This document shows, piece by piece, positions 43,763 to 52,653 of a DNA stretch of 64,000 bases. Source of the DNA: Anaerolineae bacterium. GTDB taxonomy: Bacteria; Chloroflexota; Anaerolineae; JAADDB01. The DNA lies in the NCBI GenBank assembly GCA_015490995.1, contig WFWT01000138.1, positions 21,451 to 85,450 of the forward strand, read 5' to 3'. The notes beneath the pieces are model-generated. The model had not been told where the DNA came from and ran no database searches. It saw nothing but the letters and a program-made list of their open reading frames with translations. Both the position numbers and the translations under genes were made by a program. How positions within the stretch are numbered: position 1 is the first letter of the stretch; each line of letters opens with the position of its first letter.

Positions 43763-44104
43763 CGCCCTGCCTCCCACCGCAAGGTGTCTCTCCTAAGTTA
43801 GGCCCATTCATTGTAACATGTTAGCACCGGAGACAGAAGCTTCTGGGAAAATCTAGTTTTGGTGACAATGAAAAGCAGCGATGCGTGACCTGGCAGGGGG
43901 ACACACCGTCTACTAAGGTAGAGCCAACACGTGTTTGATGCCCTATACACGACGGACAGCTTCTCCCGCCGTTGAGATGGAAACCTGAAGTTTGGTAAAG
44001 CAGAAGCAGGGTTAATATACTGTGGCTATAAATCACCCCATTTTACACACCGACAATACCAACAATGCCCTGCTCACGGACGGGCGGAAGAGAGGGATAG
44101 GGGA
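43763..44104. other. Divergent intergenic region upstream of serA fusion and the BTAD regulator
   Basis: About 340 bases without a gene. It must hold promoters in both directions; the rightward one is listed. A TACAAT on the minus strand near 43814 is the best leftward -10. No operator-like repeat stood out. Confidence 0.5.
43992..44021 (+). promoter_or_regulatory. Possible promoter of the STAND-BTAD regulator
   Basis: TTGGTA at 43992, 18 bases, TATACT at 44016-44021, 83 bases before the start. The -10 is good, the -35 moderate. Confidence 0.4.
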
Positions 44105-47100
44105 ATGGCTGAACGCGCTCTGGTCGTGATGACCAAGGTTCGGCTTCCGCCTCGCCGACCAGACCTTTTACGTCGCCCCCGTCTAGTTGACTTCCTGCAC
44201 ACCTACATTGATCGCAAGTTGATTGCGGTGGTGGCCCCCGCGGGATACGGCAAAACCACCTTGCTGGTTGACTTCGCGCACGAGATTGACGCCATAGTCT
44301 GCTGGTACAGCCTAGACCGGTACGACACGGACCTACGGGCATTTCTGGACCATCTGCTCACCTCCATCCAACATCAATTGCCTGGATTTGGCAAGCGAAT
44401 TCGAGCCGCAATAGCCAATTTACCCGATGTGACGCAAAACGTTCACGTCTTAGCAGGCATTCTTGCCAATGAGCTGGCAGAGGTGCCGGAATATGTGATC
44501 ATTATCCTCGACGACTTCCACGAAGTAGCACAAAGTGATTCGATAGGGGAATTTCTCTCTCTGTTTCTGCAATACATTGAGGAAAATGTACATCTCATCA
44601 TCGCCTCGCGCACCGTACCTGCGTTGCCCAACATCTCGCTACTGGTTGCCCGTCAGGAAATGGTGGGATTAGGGGTTGAGATGTTGCGCTTCACACCAGA
44701 GGAGGTCCAAGCCCTGGTGCGGCAGAATTACGGATTAGAAATGCCCCGAGAACGGGCGGAAGACCTTGCCCGGCACAGTGACGGCTGGATAACAGGCATC
44801 TTGTTGATGGCCCAGAGCATAGGGTGGCGTCGCATTTTAGAGGGTGCGATCACGCTGCCCTCAGCCTCCCGACATGTATACGAGTACCTTGCGGAACAAG
44901 TGTTGGATCAGCAGTCCCCCTTATTGCGCGACTTCTTGCTAAGTACATCCGTCCTAGAGGAGCTTTCGGCAGAGCAATGCAACGCGTTACTGGGTATTGA
45001 AAAGGCTGCGGAATACCTAGAAGCTCTATACAAGCGCAATCTGTTCATCACTGAAACAGGGCCGGACACCTTTATATACCATCCCCTATTCCGCGATTTC
45101 TTACGTTCACGTCTTCGTCGGCTATATCCAAGGAAATTTCAATCTCTTGCATTAAAAGCTGCACATTTGTATATGGAAAGGAACGAACCCGAGCGAGCTA
45201 TTTCTTTGTACATAGATTTAGGTTACTATGATGAAGCTGCTCAAGCTATAGAGAAAGCAGAGCGCGCCCTTTTTGACAGAGGAAGGTGGGAATTCCTTAC
45301 CCACGCACTCAACAAGCTGCCAGAACCTTTGCTACACAAGCATCCTGCACTACTTTCGATCATGGCAAGAATATGCGCAGAACAAGGGAATACAGATGAT
45401 GCCGAAAATCTGTACAACAAAGCACTTTCATTGTTTATTCAAAGAAACGACACAGAGCAAATATCTAGAGTAAAACTCAGAAAATCCATACTTCTATTTT
45501 ATACAGGGAAATACAGAGAATCTCTGAAACTCCTAGAAAGCGCACTATCAACAGCATCATATATACCTGAAGGACCAGCGAAATATGCTTTAACTGGAGG
45601 AATTATTGGCCTAAGGGGCCTAGTATCAAGATATTTAGGAAATCCAGATAGATCAATACCAGACCTGAAAAAGGCATTTGAATTGTTTGGCAAAGCAGGG
45701 GATATATTAGGCAAAGGATATGCAGCTCATAACTTGGGAGCATGTCTTAGCGATACAGGAAAATATAGCGAAGCGATAAAAATGTATAACGAGGCCATCA
45801 AATCATGGGAGGAGCTTGGCTACACAAGTGGACTCATAATAACAATTAGCCAGTTAGCCAAGACATATTCAAGGAGAGGAGATATCAAAAAATCGGAGGA
45901 ACTTTTAGGAAAGTCCGTATTTATGGCGAAAGACATAGGACTGGAAAGATGGGAATCTATGGCATTATCAGTTTTAGCTGACGTCATGTGGATAAAAGGA
46001 CTACACAACGAATCATTGAAAATTTATCTAGATTCTGCAAACAAGGCAAAGAAGTCAAATAATAAATTCACAGAAATATATGCTTATCTCGGATACTCTT
46101 TTGGCCTGTGCGCGACAAAAATGGTAAATGAAGCACACAAGATTATTGCAGAGATATCTAATGATCCCATACTAGAGTACTCAGTATATTTGCGCGGATT
46201 AGTTGACTTTGTACAAGGAACGTATTATTTGACAAACAATAATTACGACGAGGCATTGCACTGTATCGAATCTGCCTACAGAAAATTTTCGGGGTGCGGG
46301 TTTGTTCACGAAACAGCGCGCACTTGTGCGTATATAGCATACATATACGATATACTCGATTTTCGCAGAAAATCTAAGGAAATGATAGATAATACCATAA
46401 ACACCTTATCCAAAATAGAAGGAGACAACAATACAATACTTATGTTTGATGCACCCATAATTGGAGAATTTATGGCAAACATCGGGCTCATCCCAACTGA
46501 TCATCAAATTCCCTCCACTTCCCACATTTCGGATACTGCACCGAAATATGAAGATAGTTTGCCGAACGACATAACATTAGAAGATAAATTGACAATATAT
46601 GGTTTTGGGTATCCTCGCATTTTATTGGGTGGCAAAGAAATAATAAAAGAGCGCGATGTTGTCAAAAAACTTTTCTTTTATTTATTGATAAACTATCCCA
46701 ACCGCGTAGAGAGAAGCGCTGTTGCAGAAGCCCTGTGGCCTGAATTATCTCCCGGCAAGGCAGCTGCAAATTTAAGAATAACTCTGTATAGGCTAAGAAA
46801 GTCAATAGACATAATTTATGCAGACGACCACACATTGTCACTTAATATAGAAACAGACACATGGTATGATGTGTGGATGTTTGAAGAATATATCAAAAAA
46901 GCGGACAATGCTCCAAGATCAGAAGATAAAGCGGAAATGTACAACAAAGCCTTGTCTCTCTACGTTGACGACTTTCTGGTCAACATGGATGGCATGTGGG
47001 TAGTATCTGAAAGGGAAAGATTACACAGACAAAAGATTTACGCGTTAATGTCGCTCGCGCTCTGCGAGGAGGAAACAAAAGACTACAAAAATGCTATAGA

Positions 47101-47305
47101 ACACTACAAATTAGTGTTGCAAGACGAACCATACCATGAGGATGCGTGGCGTGGTTTAATGCGTGCTTATGCGTTATCCGGCAACAGAGGCGCTGCTATC
47201 CAAACCTACCAACGTATGGTGCGCCTGCTCAAAGAGGACCTAGGTGTTGAACCGGCACCGGCCACACAAGCTTTATACCGCTCTATACTAGATATGCGAC
47301 TCTGA
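44105..47305 (+). CDS. STAND ATPase - TPR - BTAD (MalT/SARP-like) transcriptional regulator with mosaic composition
   Basis: A 1066-residue signal-integrating regulator. Residues 1-330 are a MalT-like STAND/NB-ARC ATPase (P-loop A-P-A-G-Y-G-K50-T-T, Walker B I-I-L-D-D-F-H). Residues about 340-800 are helical TPR-like repeats that should bind an effector. An OmpR-type winged helix starts near residue 829 (L-T-I-Y-G-F-G) and a BTAD helical domain ends the protein (E-D-A-W-R-G-L-M-R-A-Y-A-L-S-G-N-R-G). From about 45128 to 47100 the DNA is strikingly AT-rich, with many ATA, AAA and AGA codons, while both ends match the genome. It directly precedes a peptide/kinase operon and may control it. Confidence 0.85.
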   Translation: MAERALVVMTKVRLPPRRPDLLRRPRLVDFLHTYIDRKLIAVVAPAGYGKTTLLVDFAHEIDAIVCWYSLDRYDTDLRAFLDHLLTSIQHQLPGFGKRIRAAIANLPDVTQNVHVLAGILANELAEVPEYVIIILDDFHEVAQSDSIGEFLSLFLQYIEENVHLIIASRTVPALPNISLLVARQEMVGLGVEMLRFTPEEVQALVRQNYGLEMPRERAEDLARHSDGWITGILLMAQSIGWRRILEGAITLPSASRHVYEYLAEQVLDQQSPLLRDFLLSTSVLEELSAEQCNALLGIEKAAEYLEALYKRNLFITETGPDTFIYHPLFRDFLRSRLRRLYPRKFQSLALKAAHLYMERNEPERAISLYIDLGYYDEAAQAIEKAERALFDRGRWEFLTHALNKLPEPLLHKHPALLSIMARICAEQGNTDDAENLYNKALSLFIQRNDTEQISRVKLRKSILLFYTGKYRESLKLLESALSTASYIPEGPAKYALTGGIIGLRGLVSRYLGNPDRSIPDLKKAFELFGKAGDILGKGYAAHNLGACLSDTGKYSEAIKMYNEAIKSWEELGYTSGLIITISQLAKTYSRRGDIKKSEELLGKSVFMAKDIGLERWESMALSVLADVMWIKGLHNESLKIYLDSANKAKKSNNKFTEIYAYLGYSFGLCATKMVNEAHKIIAEISNDPILEYSVYLRGLVDFVQGTYYLTNNNYDEALHCIESAYRKFSGCGFVHETARTCAYIAYIYDILDFRRKSKEMIDNTINTLSKIEGDNNTILMFDAPIIGEFMANIGLIPTDHQIPSTSHISDTAPKYEDSLPNDITLEDKLTIYGFGYPRILLGGKEIIKERDVVKKLFFYLLINYPNRVERSAVAEALWPELSPGKAAANLRITLYRLRKSIDIIYADDHTLSLNIETDTWYDVWMFEEYIKKADNAPRSEDKAEMYNKALSLYVDDFLVNMDGMWVVSERERLHRQKIYALMSLALCEEETKDYKNAIEHYKLVLQDEPYHEDAWRGLMRAYALSGNRGAAIQTYQRMVRLLKEDLGVEPAPATQALYRSILDMRL

Positions 47306-47413
47306 CCGTCCCCGGTAACGCTCCGGCAACGCCCAGGTAACGCCCCCCGGTATACACTTATGACTAGCACATTGGTCCATCAGTCGTGTTCTTGGGAGAG
47401 AAAGGAGGACACT

Positions 47414-47584
47414 ATGATGTGGAAGTGGATGATGCGGTTTGCCAATGTCATGAGCACACCGCGCACGGTGACTCTGGTGTGGGCACTGGTCCTTCTGCTG
47501 GCGGTGGCGAGCTCACCGGAACCGTTCTTCAGCGAAGGAGGATGGGGCTGCTCGTACTGCTCCCCCTTCGGAGGGAACCAATGA
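47414..47584 (+). CDS. 56-residue membrane peptide with Cys-rich tail
   Basis: A small protein with an AGGAGG six bases or so before ATG 47414. The first 16 residues are Met/Trp-rich and basic, residues about 17-32 form a hydrophobic helix (T-L-V-W-A-L-V-L-L-L-A-V-A), and the last 22 residues form an exposed tail ending G-W-G-C-S-Y-C-S-P-F-G-G-N-Q. The Gly/aromatic/C-x-x-C tail looks like a mature peptide or a disulfide-closed signal. The stop overlaps the next start (ATGA). No family known to me. It could be a secreted signalling peptide or RiPP-like precursor. Confidence 0.55.
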   Translation: MMWKWMMRFANVMSTPRTVTLVWALVLLLAVASSPEPFFSEGGWGCSYCSPFGGNQ

Positions 47585-47865
47585 AACCTTACAGCGAACT
47601 TGAGCGCCTAGTGGCAGCGGGCGCGATCAGTGAAACCTTCAGGCAGCAGCTGCTGTCCGATCCACAACGGGCCTTGGAAATGGGATACTTGGGGGAGCCC
47701 TTTCACCTGACTAAGGAGGAAATGGCTTTCCTGCGAGAGGTACGAGCGCGGGATTTCCAGGAATTCGCGCAGCTGGTCAGCACCTGGGTAGCAAACCAGG
47801 TCCGTCGTAACGGTCATGCCCAATCGTGGGCACCACAAACCTGGGGTCTCCATCTGGTGTACTGA
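47581..47865 (+). CDS. NHLP/Os1348-like small protein
   Basis: A 94-residue protein. The segment F-R-Q-Q-L-L-S-D-P-Q-R-A-L-E-M-G-Y, then L-T-K-E-E-M-A-F-L-R-E-V, follows the pattern of Os1348/NHLP-clan leader proteins (F-R-x-x-L-L-x-D-P-x-x-A-L ... L-T-x-E-E). Those are nitrile-hydratase-like leaders seen in precursor peptides and in stand-alone small proteins. Here the tail ends S-W-A-P-Q-T-W-G-L-H-L-V-Y and has no Cys, so it may be a leader-like carrier or regulator rather than a classic core peptide. It lies in an overlapping chain with the membrane peptide and the kinase. Confidence 0.55.
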   Translation: MKPYSELERLVAAGAISETFRQQLLSDPQRALEMGYLGEPFHLTKEEMAFLREVRARDFQEFAQLVSTWVANQVRRNGHAQSWAPQTWGLHLVY

Positions 47866-47867
47866 CA

Positions 47868-48650
47868 ATGAACGCGTTGCCCTTATTCCCAAACCGTTCA
47901 CATACCCATGTACGGATGTCGTGGGATGGAAATGTGGCCCACGACATCCGTACACCATTAACGGTCATTATGGGTTATTTGGAAATGCTCATGGAACATT
48001 ATGACCTCCTCCATCACGGCCCCTCCAACACTATCTTAGAAGCAATGTGGCGTAATGCCCGCGATTTGCACTATACTTTGGAGCGCTTGCTGACTATGGA
48101 TGACACGTCGGTGCGCAAGATAGTCACTCACCTGGAACCCGTTGACCTGGGAGAACTTTTCGCTAAATGTCTCCCTCAGTGGCAAAAACGGGTGGAAGAA
48201 AAGGGGCTCTCCTTTCATGCCATTGTCATCCCACCTATCCCTTACATCATGGGAGATGGCGATCTCATTCGCCAAGCTATTGAGGCTCTCATTGACAACG
48301 CCATTACCCTTTGTCTTCCTTTTCGCCCTGATCCCGACGACTGGAGCACACCACGCCCCCAAATCCGCCTCTATGTTTGGTATGGTCCAGGCCGGTTCCG
48401 CCAACACGTCCAGATAGCAATTATAGATGAAGGGGAAGGTCTCTCTGAGGAGGATCTAGCACGTCTTACGGACATGAATTCGGCACAGATGCCTGCACTG
48501 CGCAGCCTTGCCCTGTGCAAAGCAATCGTCCAGGCCCACCACGGCCGTATATGGGCCCAACGCCGACAGGGTAACGGCAAACGTGGACATGTCATCCTGT
48601 TAGGCTTCCCCATCGCCGGCCAGGCTCACTCCCCGGAAAACGGCCAATAA
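47868..48650 (+). CDS. Minimal cytoplasmic histidine kinase
   Basis: A 260-residue kinase without a sensor domain. ATG 47868 starts two bases after the previous stop; ATG at 47916, within the inverted repeat, is an alternative. H25 in V-A-H-D-I-R-T-P-L-T is the phospho-acceptor, N144 in A-L-I-D-N-A is the N box and D187 in I-I-D-E-G-E-G-L is the G1 box. The G2 region reads S-L-A-L-C-K-A-I-V, weaker than the usual G-L-G-L. No membrane helix is seen, so input must come from a partner, perhaps the upstream small proteins. Its end overlaps the convergent GT gene by 25 bases. The orphan NarL regulator at 31.5 kb could be a partner, but this is only a guess. Confidence 0.78.
   Translation: MNALPLFPNRSHTHVRMSWDGNVAHDIRTPLTVIMGYLEMLMEHYDLLHHGPSNTILEAMWRNARDLHYTLERLLTMDDTSVRKIVTHLEPVDLGELFAKCLPQWQKRVEEKGLSFHAIVIPPIPYIMGDGDLIRQAIEALIDNAITLCLPFRPDPDDWSTPRPQIRLYVWYGPGRFRQHVQIAIIDEGEGLSEEDLARLTDMNSAQMPALRSLALCKAIVQAHHGRIWAQRRQGNGKRGHVILLGFPIAGQAHSPENGQ
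47909..47954. repeat. Perfect 17-bp inverted repeat at the 5' end of the kinase gene
   Basis: Left arm TGTACGGATGTCGTGGG (47909-47925), right arm its exact complement (47938-47954), 12-base loop. It covers codons of the H-box region and an alternative ATG at 47916, so an RNA hairpin there could affect translation, or it could be a protein-binding site. Confidence 0.75.
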
Positions 48651-51550
48651 GACCGGCTGCGGCCTGGGGGAAAGGTGGGATACAGGACCGAGGAGGGCAC
48701 TATGCGCTCCTCCTCGCCAGGTGGTTGCCAGTACAAAGCGACACTTTTAGCCCCCCCACGTTGGTAATAATCCACTCGAATAGGGTACCACCCCGCAGAT
48801 AGAAATACCGAAGCTATCACCTGGTTAGGCCGATCTGGAACCATACTTTCACCTAGGCGGCGATCACCTATCCAAAGACGAACACCATCATCCCCGTCTA
48901 AACGGAAACGGTATGTGCCCGTGCGGGGCAAGTAGATTGAACCTGTCCACGTCACGCTAAAGGGCCCGCTTAACGGTTCAGGATCCTGCCAAGCCAGATA
49001 GATGACCCTATCGACTCGTTGAAAGTAAGGGGGGGCTTGCCAGTTCTCACCGCGATAATATGTACCCAGCAACCCACGACGGGGTGGCGGTACCGTGAAA
49101 AAGTACCGGCTGGGAACCACCTCCACGCCCGTCATCGCGGGCCGTTCCCAGAGCAGACGGGCTGTACTGCGACCGGGCATACCGGGATTCTCTTGTACCA
49201 CGGTCAGACGATGTAACCCTTTACCCAGCACCAGAGGGCGCTCCCACAACATCCCATCTATCCACACGGTCAAATCACCAACAGTGTAGAAGTTGTACCT
49301 CCCACTTCGGGGCACAAAAAGACTCCCCTCCCACACGACGCGACGTACTGTTTCTGCGGTCACCCCGGGCGGGAAATCGGTCGGCCAGGTAGCGTTGACG
49401 TCCGGGACCCTTTCCTGGATTCGCCTTTCCGCCAGCTCATACGTCACTATAACTCCTCGAATGGCTGCCACATCTTCACGGGGCACTTTCAAACGCACGT
49501 ACAACGGGATTCCCTGGCGCCCACGAACAATTTCTGACTGTACATTTGGATAATACATTGCAAACAGATCAATTAAATCCGCATACGCCAACTCCAGGAA
49601 GAAGACGGTCGCCTCACTGACTGGAGATGTTAGGGGCAAATCCTCCACCGGTTGGATCAAACGATACGGTGGGCGTTCGAACCCGTATCCCTCTCGGGCG
49701 GGCCGATAGGTGAGATAACGCAAAGGAGACCCCCAATACAACGTGGGACTTAGATACACATCCCAATCCTTCAAAAGAGACCTCACCTCGCGCGCCACAG
49801 CCGTTTCCGTAGGCGAAAACGCTATCCACACCCGATCATCTACAGCCCATCGCCGAAAAAAGAGGTCGACGTTCCACCACCCGGCTGCCAACAAGAGCCC
49901 CCCGGCTATGATCCCCACACCCGCACGTACGACCGGATGAAATCCGGCATATAGCCATCGCCGTCCCTCACGCCATAAACTCCGCATTGTGAGCACAAAG
50001 GCATCCCCGGCCAGCAAACACACAAACGGCACCACGCCCAAGGTCCGATATGCCTGAGGGGCCTCTTGGGTCAAAGTGAGTATACCCCCTAGCAAGGGGA
50101 CAGTTACCCCAATCACTAACAAACCTCGCCGATGATCTCGCCATCGCCATAAGGCATACAAGACTCCAAATCCGAAAAACACCCCGGTAATAGGATCCAA
50201 CATGGGCTCCCCCGGCAGGTTATGCCGCGGGTTGTAGTCACCGCTCACGTGGAACATGCGCACATGCCGCCAGATGTTATCCATCAGCGGCTGAAAATTG
50301 ATGTCCGCGGGAACCCCCAGGGCAGTCAACGGGCGAGCAATCACGTCAGGCAAAAGCATCGCGGACGGGGAGGCTTGACGCATGTCGTTGAGAATGCTCA
50401 CTTGTTGAATCCGGTTGTAGAAGGTAAAGGGTTGCTTTAAATAGGTAACGCCTAAAGGAGCAAACGTCAACAAATAGGCCAGGAGGAAGGCGCCGATCCC
50501 CCGCCAAGTCTGTTGCCAAAACCCCCGTTCAACTAAACCCCGGTACAAGAGATACACCAGCACAGCCAGTACTACCAGGCGGGAAGCCAAATACGTGTAC
50601 ATGCCCAACCCCATCACCACGCCGGCCAACACCATGTCACCGAGACGGCGACTTTGTATACCTCGCAGCAACCAGTACAGTGTGAGCAAGTGAAAGAGGG
50701 GAGGGGCCAGCTCATTCCATCCCCATCGACTCATAGTCATATGCCACCGGTTGAACGCCAAGAAAGCCAATGCAGCCAAAGCTACCTGCGGTCCGAACAG
50801 GAATCGTCCTAGAAGATAAAGGGCAGGTAGAGTGAGCAGTGCCGGGATGAGGGAAACAACCTTCAGTGCGAAGTACGTTGTGCCCAGCACGCGAAACACA
50901 GCTGCCATGTAATACGCGTATCCTAACGGAGTACCAAACCACCCCACCCCAAATGGAGACGCATTCCATCCGTCAAGAAGACGCAAAGCATCACCGGCGG
51001 CGTTGGTTTCATCCACAAAAATGCCCGGAGGAATGCTCTCCAAGCGATATACTCGCAACACTAATCCCAACGTGAGCAGGACCCCCAGGGCTATCCTCTC
51101 CCACCGGTGTACAGAGAGTCTCGGCAGAGGCGCAACGGGTTTCACCGAGTCACTGTATGATCCTGCCAGATACCCCCCACCCACAAGGGTCACCAAAGTC
51201 AACAGCCACAGACGCAGTCCCCATGGATCGGTATCCTGCTCCCACACACGCACGATGGCCACACTGCCTAGGATTATCGCCAACAACAGGCATCCGAGCC
51301 CCACTCGGCGCCGCCAAGGCGGCACGTGGCTGTCTGGGGAGGAACCTTTCTTTCCGAAGGGCGGGTCATCCACGGGGACAAAAGCCCAACGTACACCTAC
51401 CACCAGCACCAGCAAGGCGATCCATCCAGCACCGGTGAAAAGGCGACCACGGGCAGCGCCTTCCAGTAAAAAGCCCCCTACCCCGAGCAGGAACACTCCC
51501 AACGTTGTCCGCGCCACGTGGGAACGCTGAAAGGGTAGCCCTCTCCTCAT
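48626..51550 (-). CDS. GT-C glycosyltransferase (GT39-like) with C-terminal PA14-type region
   Basis: A 974-residue membrane enzyme. The first 600 residues hold about a dozen hydrophobic helices and the periplasmic loop I-P-P-G-I-F-V-D-E-T-N-A-A, where D-E is the usual metal/acceptor site of PMT/ArnT-type GT-C enzymes. The C-terminal 250 residues form two PA14-like sandwiches (S-L-F-V-P-R-S-G-R-Y-N-F-Y and S-I-Y-L-P-R-T-G-T-Y-R-F-R-L-D-G-D-D-G-V-R-L-W-I), probably carbohydrate-binding outside the cell. ATG 51550 has GGAAGGA upstream. Likely uses a lipid-linked sugar donor to modify proteins or glycans at the surface. Confidence 0.8.
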   Translation of the reverse strand: MRRGLPFQRSHVARTTLGVFLLGVGGFLLEGAARGRLFTGAGWIALLVLVVGVRWAFVPVDDPPFGKKGSSPDSHVPPWRRRVGLGCLLLAIILGSVAIVRVWEQDTDPWGLRLWLLTLVTLVGGGYLAGSYSDSVKPVAPLPRLSVHRWERIALGVLLTLGLVLRVYRLESIPPGIFVDETNAAGDALRLLDGWNASPFGVGWFGTPLGYAYYMAAVFRVLGTTYFALKVVSLIPALLTLPALYLLGRFLFGPQVALAALAFLAFNRWHMTMSRWGWNELAPPLFHLLTLYWLLRGIQSRRLGDMVLAGVVMGLGMYTYLASRLVVLAVLVYLLYRGLVERGFWQQTWRGIGAFLLAYLLTFAPLGVTYLKQPFTFYNRIQQVSILNDMRQASPSAMLLPDVIARPLTALGVPADINFQPLMDNIWRHVRMFHVSGDYNPRHNLPGEPMLDPITGVFFGFGVLYALWRWRDHRRGLLVIGVTVPLLGGILTLTQEAPQAYRTLGVVPFVCLLAGDAFVLTMRSLWREGRRWLYAGFHPVVRAGVGIIAGGLLLAAGWWNVDLFFRRWAVDDRVWIAFSPTETAVAREVRSLLKDWDVYLSPTLYWGSPLRYLTYRPAREGYGFERPPYRLIQPVEDLPLTSPVSEATVFFLELAYADLIDLFAMYYPNVQSEIVRGRQGIPLYVRLKVPREDVAAIRGVIVTYELAERRIQERVPDVNATWPTDFPPGVTAETVRRVVWEGSLFVPRSGRYNFYTVGDLTVWIDGMLWERPLVLGKGLHRLTVVQENPGMPGRSTARLLWERPAMTGVEVVPSRYFFTVPPPRRGLLGTYYRGENWQAPPYFQRVDRVIYLAWQDPEPLSGPFSVTWTGSIYLPRTGTYRFRLDGDDGVRLWIGDRRLGESMVPDRPNQVIASVFLSAGWYPIRVDYYQRGGAKSVALYWQPPGEEERIVPSSVLYPTFPPGRSRSYWPFSGE

Positions 51551-51584
51551 CCGCGCATGTCCTTCCCGTGCTACTACGACATAC

Positions 51585-52430
51585 CTACCCCCCCGTGGGC
51601 GGCACTTCATCCTTGGCGGGCATAATCGCCTGCTGCCATAGCGCGTGCAGCTCCTGTAGGGTAGCAACCGTGAGGTCTGGAGATTGCGGGCCAGGGGGAG
51701 GTACTTCGGGAGTTACCCCTGTTAACACAAGCACTGTACGCAATCCCAAACGCTTCGCGCCCAGGATATCTGTGTCTAACCGGTCGCCAATCATTACCAC
51801 AGGGCCCTGGGACAGTCCCAACCGTTCCAACGCGAGCTCGAAGATGGGCCGCTCCGGTTTACCCACCAGCTGCGGATCCCGGTCTGAAGCAGCTTGTAAT
51901 AAAGCGAGGATAGCACCGGCCCCGGGGGCAAGCCCCCGTTCCGTGGGAAATGTGCGATCGGGGTTCGTACCGTAAAAGGGGACCCCACGCCGCAAAGCGT
52001 ACGTTGCCTCCGCCAGCCGAGCATATGAAAGACGCCGATCCAGTCCCACCACAACCGCGTCCGCGGACGCGGCATCGTCCACCAACGTGAAGCCATAGCG
52101 CTGTAACGTTTCGAACAAGCCTGTCTCCCCAATGACCAACAAACGAAGCGCGTTGGAGGGATAAGTCTGTTTAAGCAGGTGTGCAGTAGCTTCCGCGGAA
52201 CCCACTACTTGGGCCGGCGTTGCCGGGAACCCTAATCGTGTCAATCTTTCCGCGTACGCTTCCGGACTTAAAGTACTGTTGTTCGTTACGTACACAAAGG
52301 GAACACCCTCCGCCGCCAGAAATTGCAAGAAAGCATGCGCGCCGGGCAATATTTCTCGGCCTCGGTATAACACACCGTCCACATCCAGCAAAACTCCCCG
52401 CACCTCACGTAGCCAATGTCCCCTGCTCAT
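51585..52430 (-). CDS. HAD-superfamily phosphatase, NagD/phosphoglycolate-phosphatase type
   Basis: A 281-residue HAD class IIA enzyme. Motifs are L-L-D-V-D-G-V-L-Y (nucleophile Asp), T-N-N-S-T (motif II), K-P-E-R-P-I-F (Lys motif III) and M-I-G-D-R-L-D-T-D (motif IV). ATG 52430 has GAGGA upstream. It overlaps the end of the preceding small membrane gene by 26 bases, so the recJ-membrane-HAD set is an operon. Natural substrate uncertain; NagD itself prefers UMP. Confidence 0.88.
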   Translation of the reverse strand: MSRGHWLREVRGVLLDVDGVLYRGREILPGAHAFLQFLAAEGVPFVYVTNNSTLSPEAYAERLTRLGFPATPAQVVGSAEATAHLLKQTYPSNALRLLVIGETGLFETLQRYGFTLVDDAASADAVVVGLDRRLSYARLAEATYALRRGVPFYGTNPDRTFPTERGLAPGAGAILALLQAASDRDPQLVGKPERPIFELALERLGLSQGPVVMIGDRLDTDILGAKRLGLRTVLVLTGVTPEVPPPGPQSPDLTVATLQELHALWQQAIMPAKDEVPPTGG

Positions 52431-52653
52431 CTGGCGCGTCCTCTTCGTCACACAGGTCGTTTTCGAGGTCGTAAGTAGCACGTGCAAAAGCCCAAATCAG
52501 CACCCCCCACGAACCGCTGCCCACCAACAGAGCGACCACTAACGCCCGCGCATCCGCGGGGACGTTACCGCGTACTACCCCAATGAGCACCAACAATGCA
52601 GCGACGACAGCAGCCATTATTCCTAAAAACACAGGCGCTCGCTCACGGACCAT
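52405..52653 (-). CDS. Small two-helix membrane protein in the recJ operon
   Basis: An 82-residue protein. Its ATG overlaps the recJ stop (TAATG), fixing the start. Two hydrophobic helices (about 8-28 and 36-60) are followed by an acidic C-terminus (E-N-D-L-C-D-E-E-D-A-P-D-E). No family recognised. Layout is that of small auxiliary membrane proteins. Confidence 0.6.
   Translation of the reverse strand: MVRERAPVFLGIMAAVVAALLVLIGVVRGNVPADARALVVALLVGSGSWGVLIWAFARATYDLENDLCDEEDAPDEQGTLAT

Noticed and set aside
47386..47865. Longer 159-codon version of the NHLP-like protein
   Set aside because: It would read through the well-initiated membrane-peptide gene in another frame; ATG 47581 overlapping the stop fits coupled translation better.
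51003..51530. A 175-codon plus-strand frame opposite the glycosyltransferase
   Set aside because: Antisense shadow, Pro/Arg/Thr-rich, no motif.
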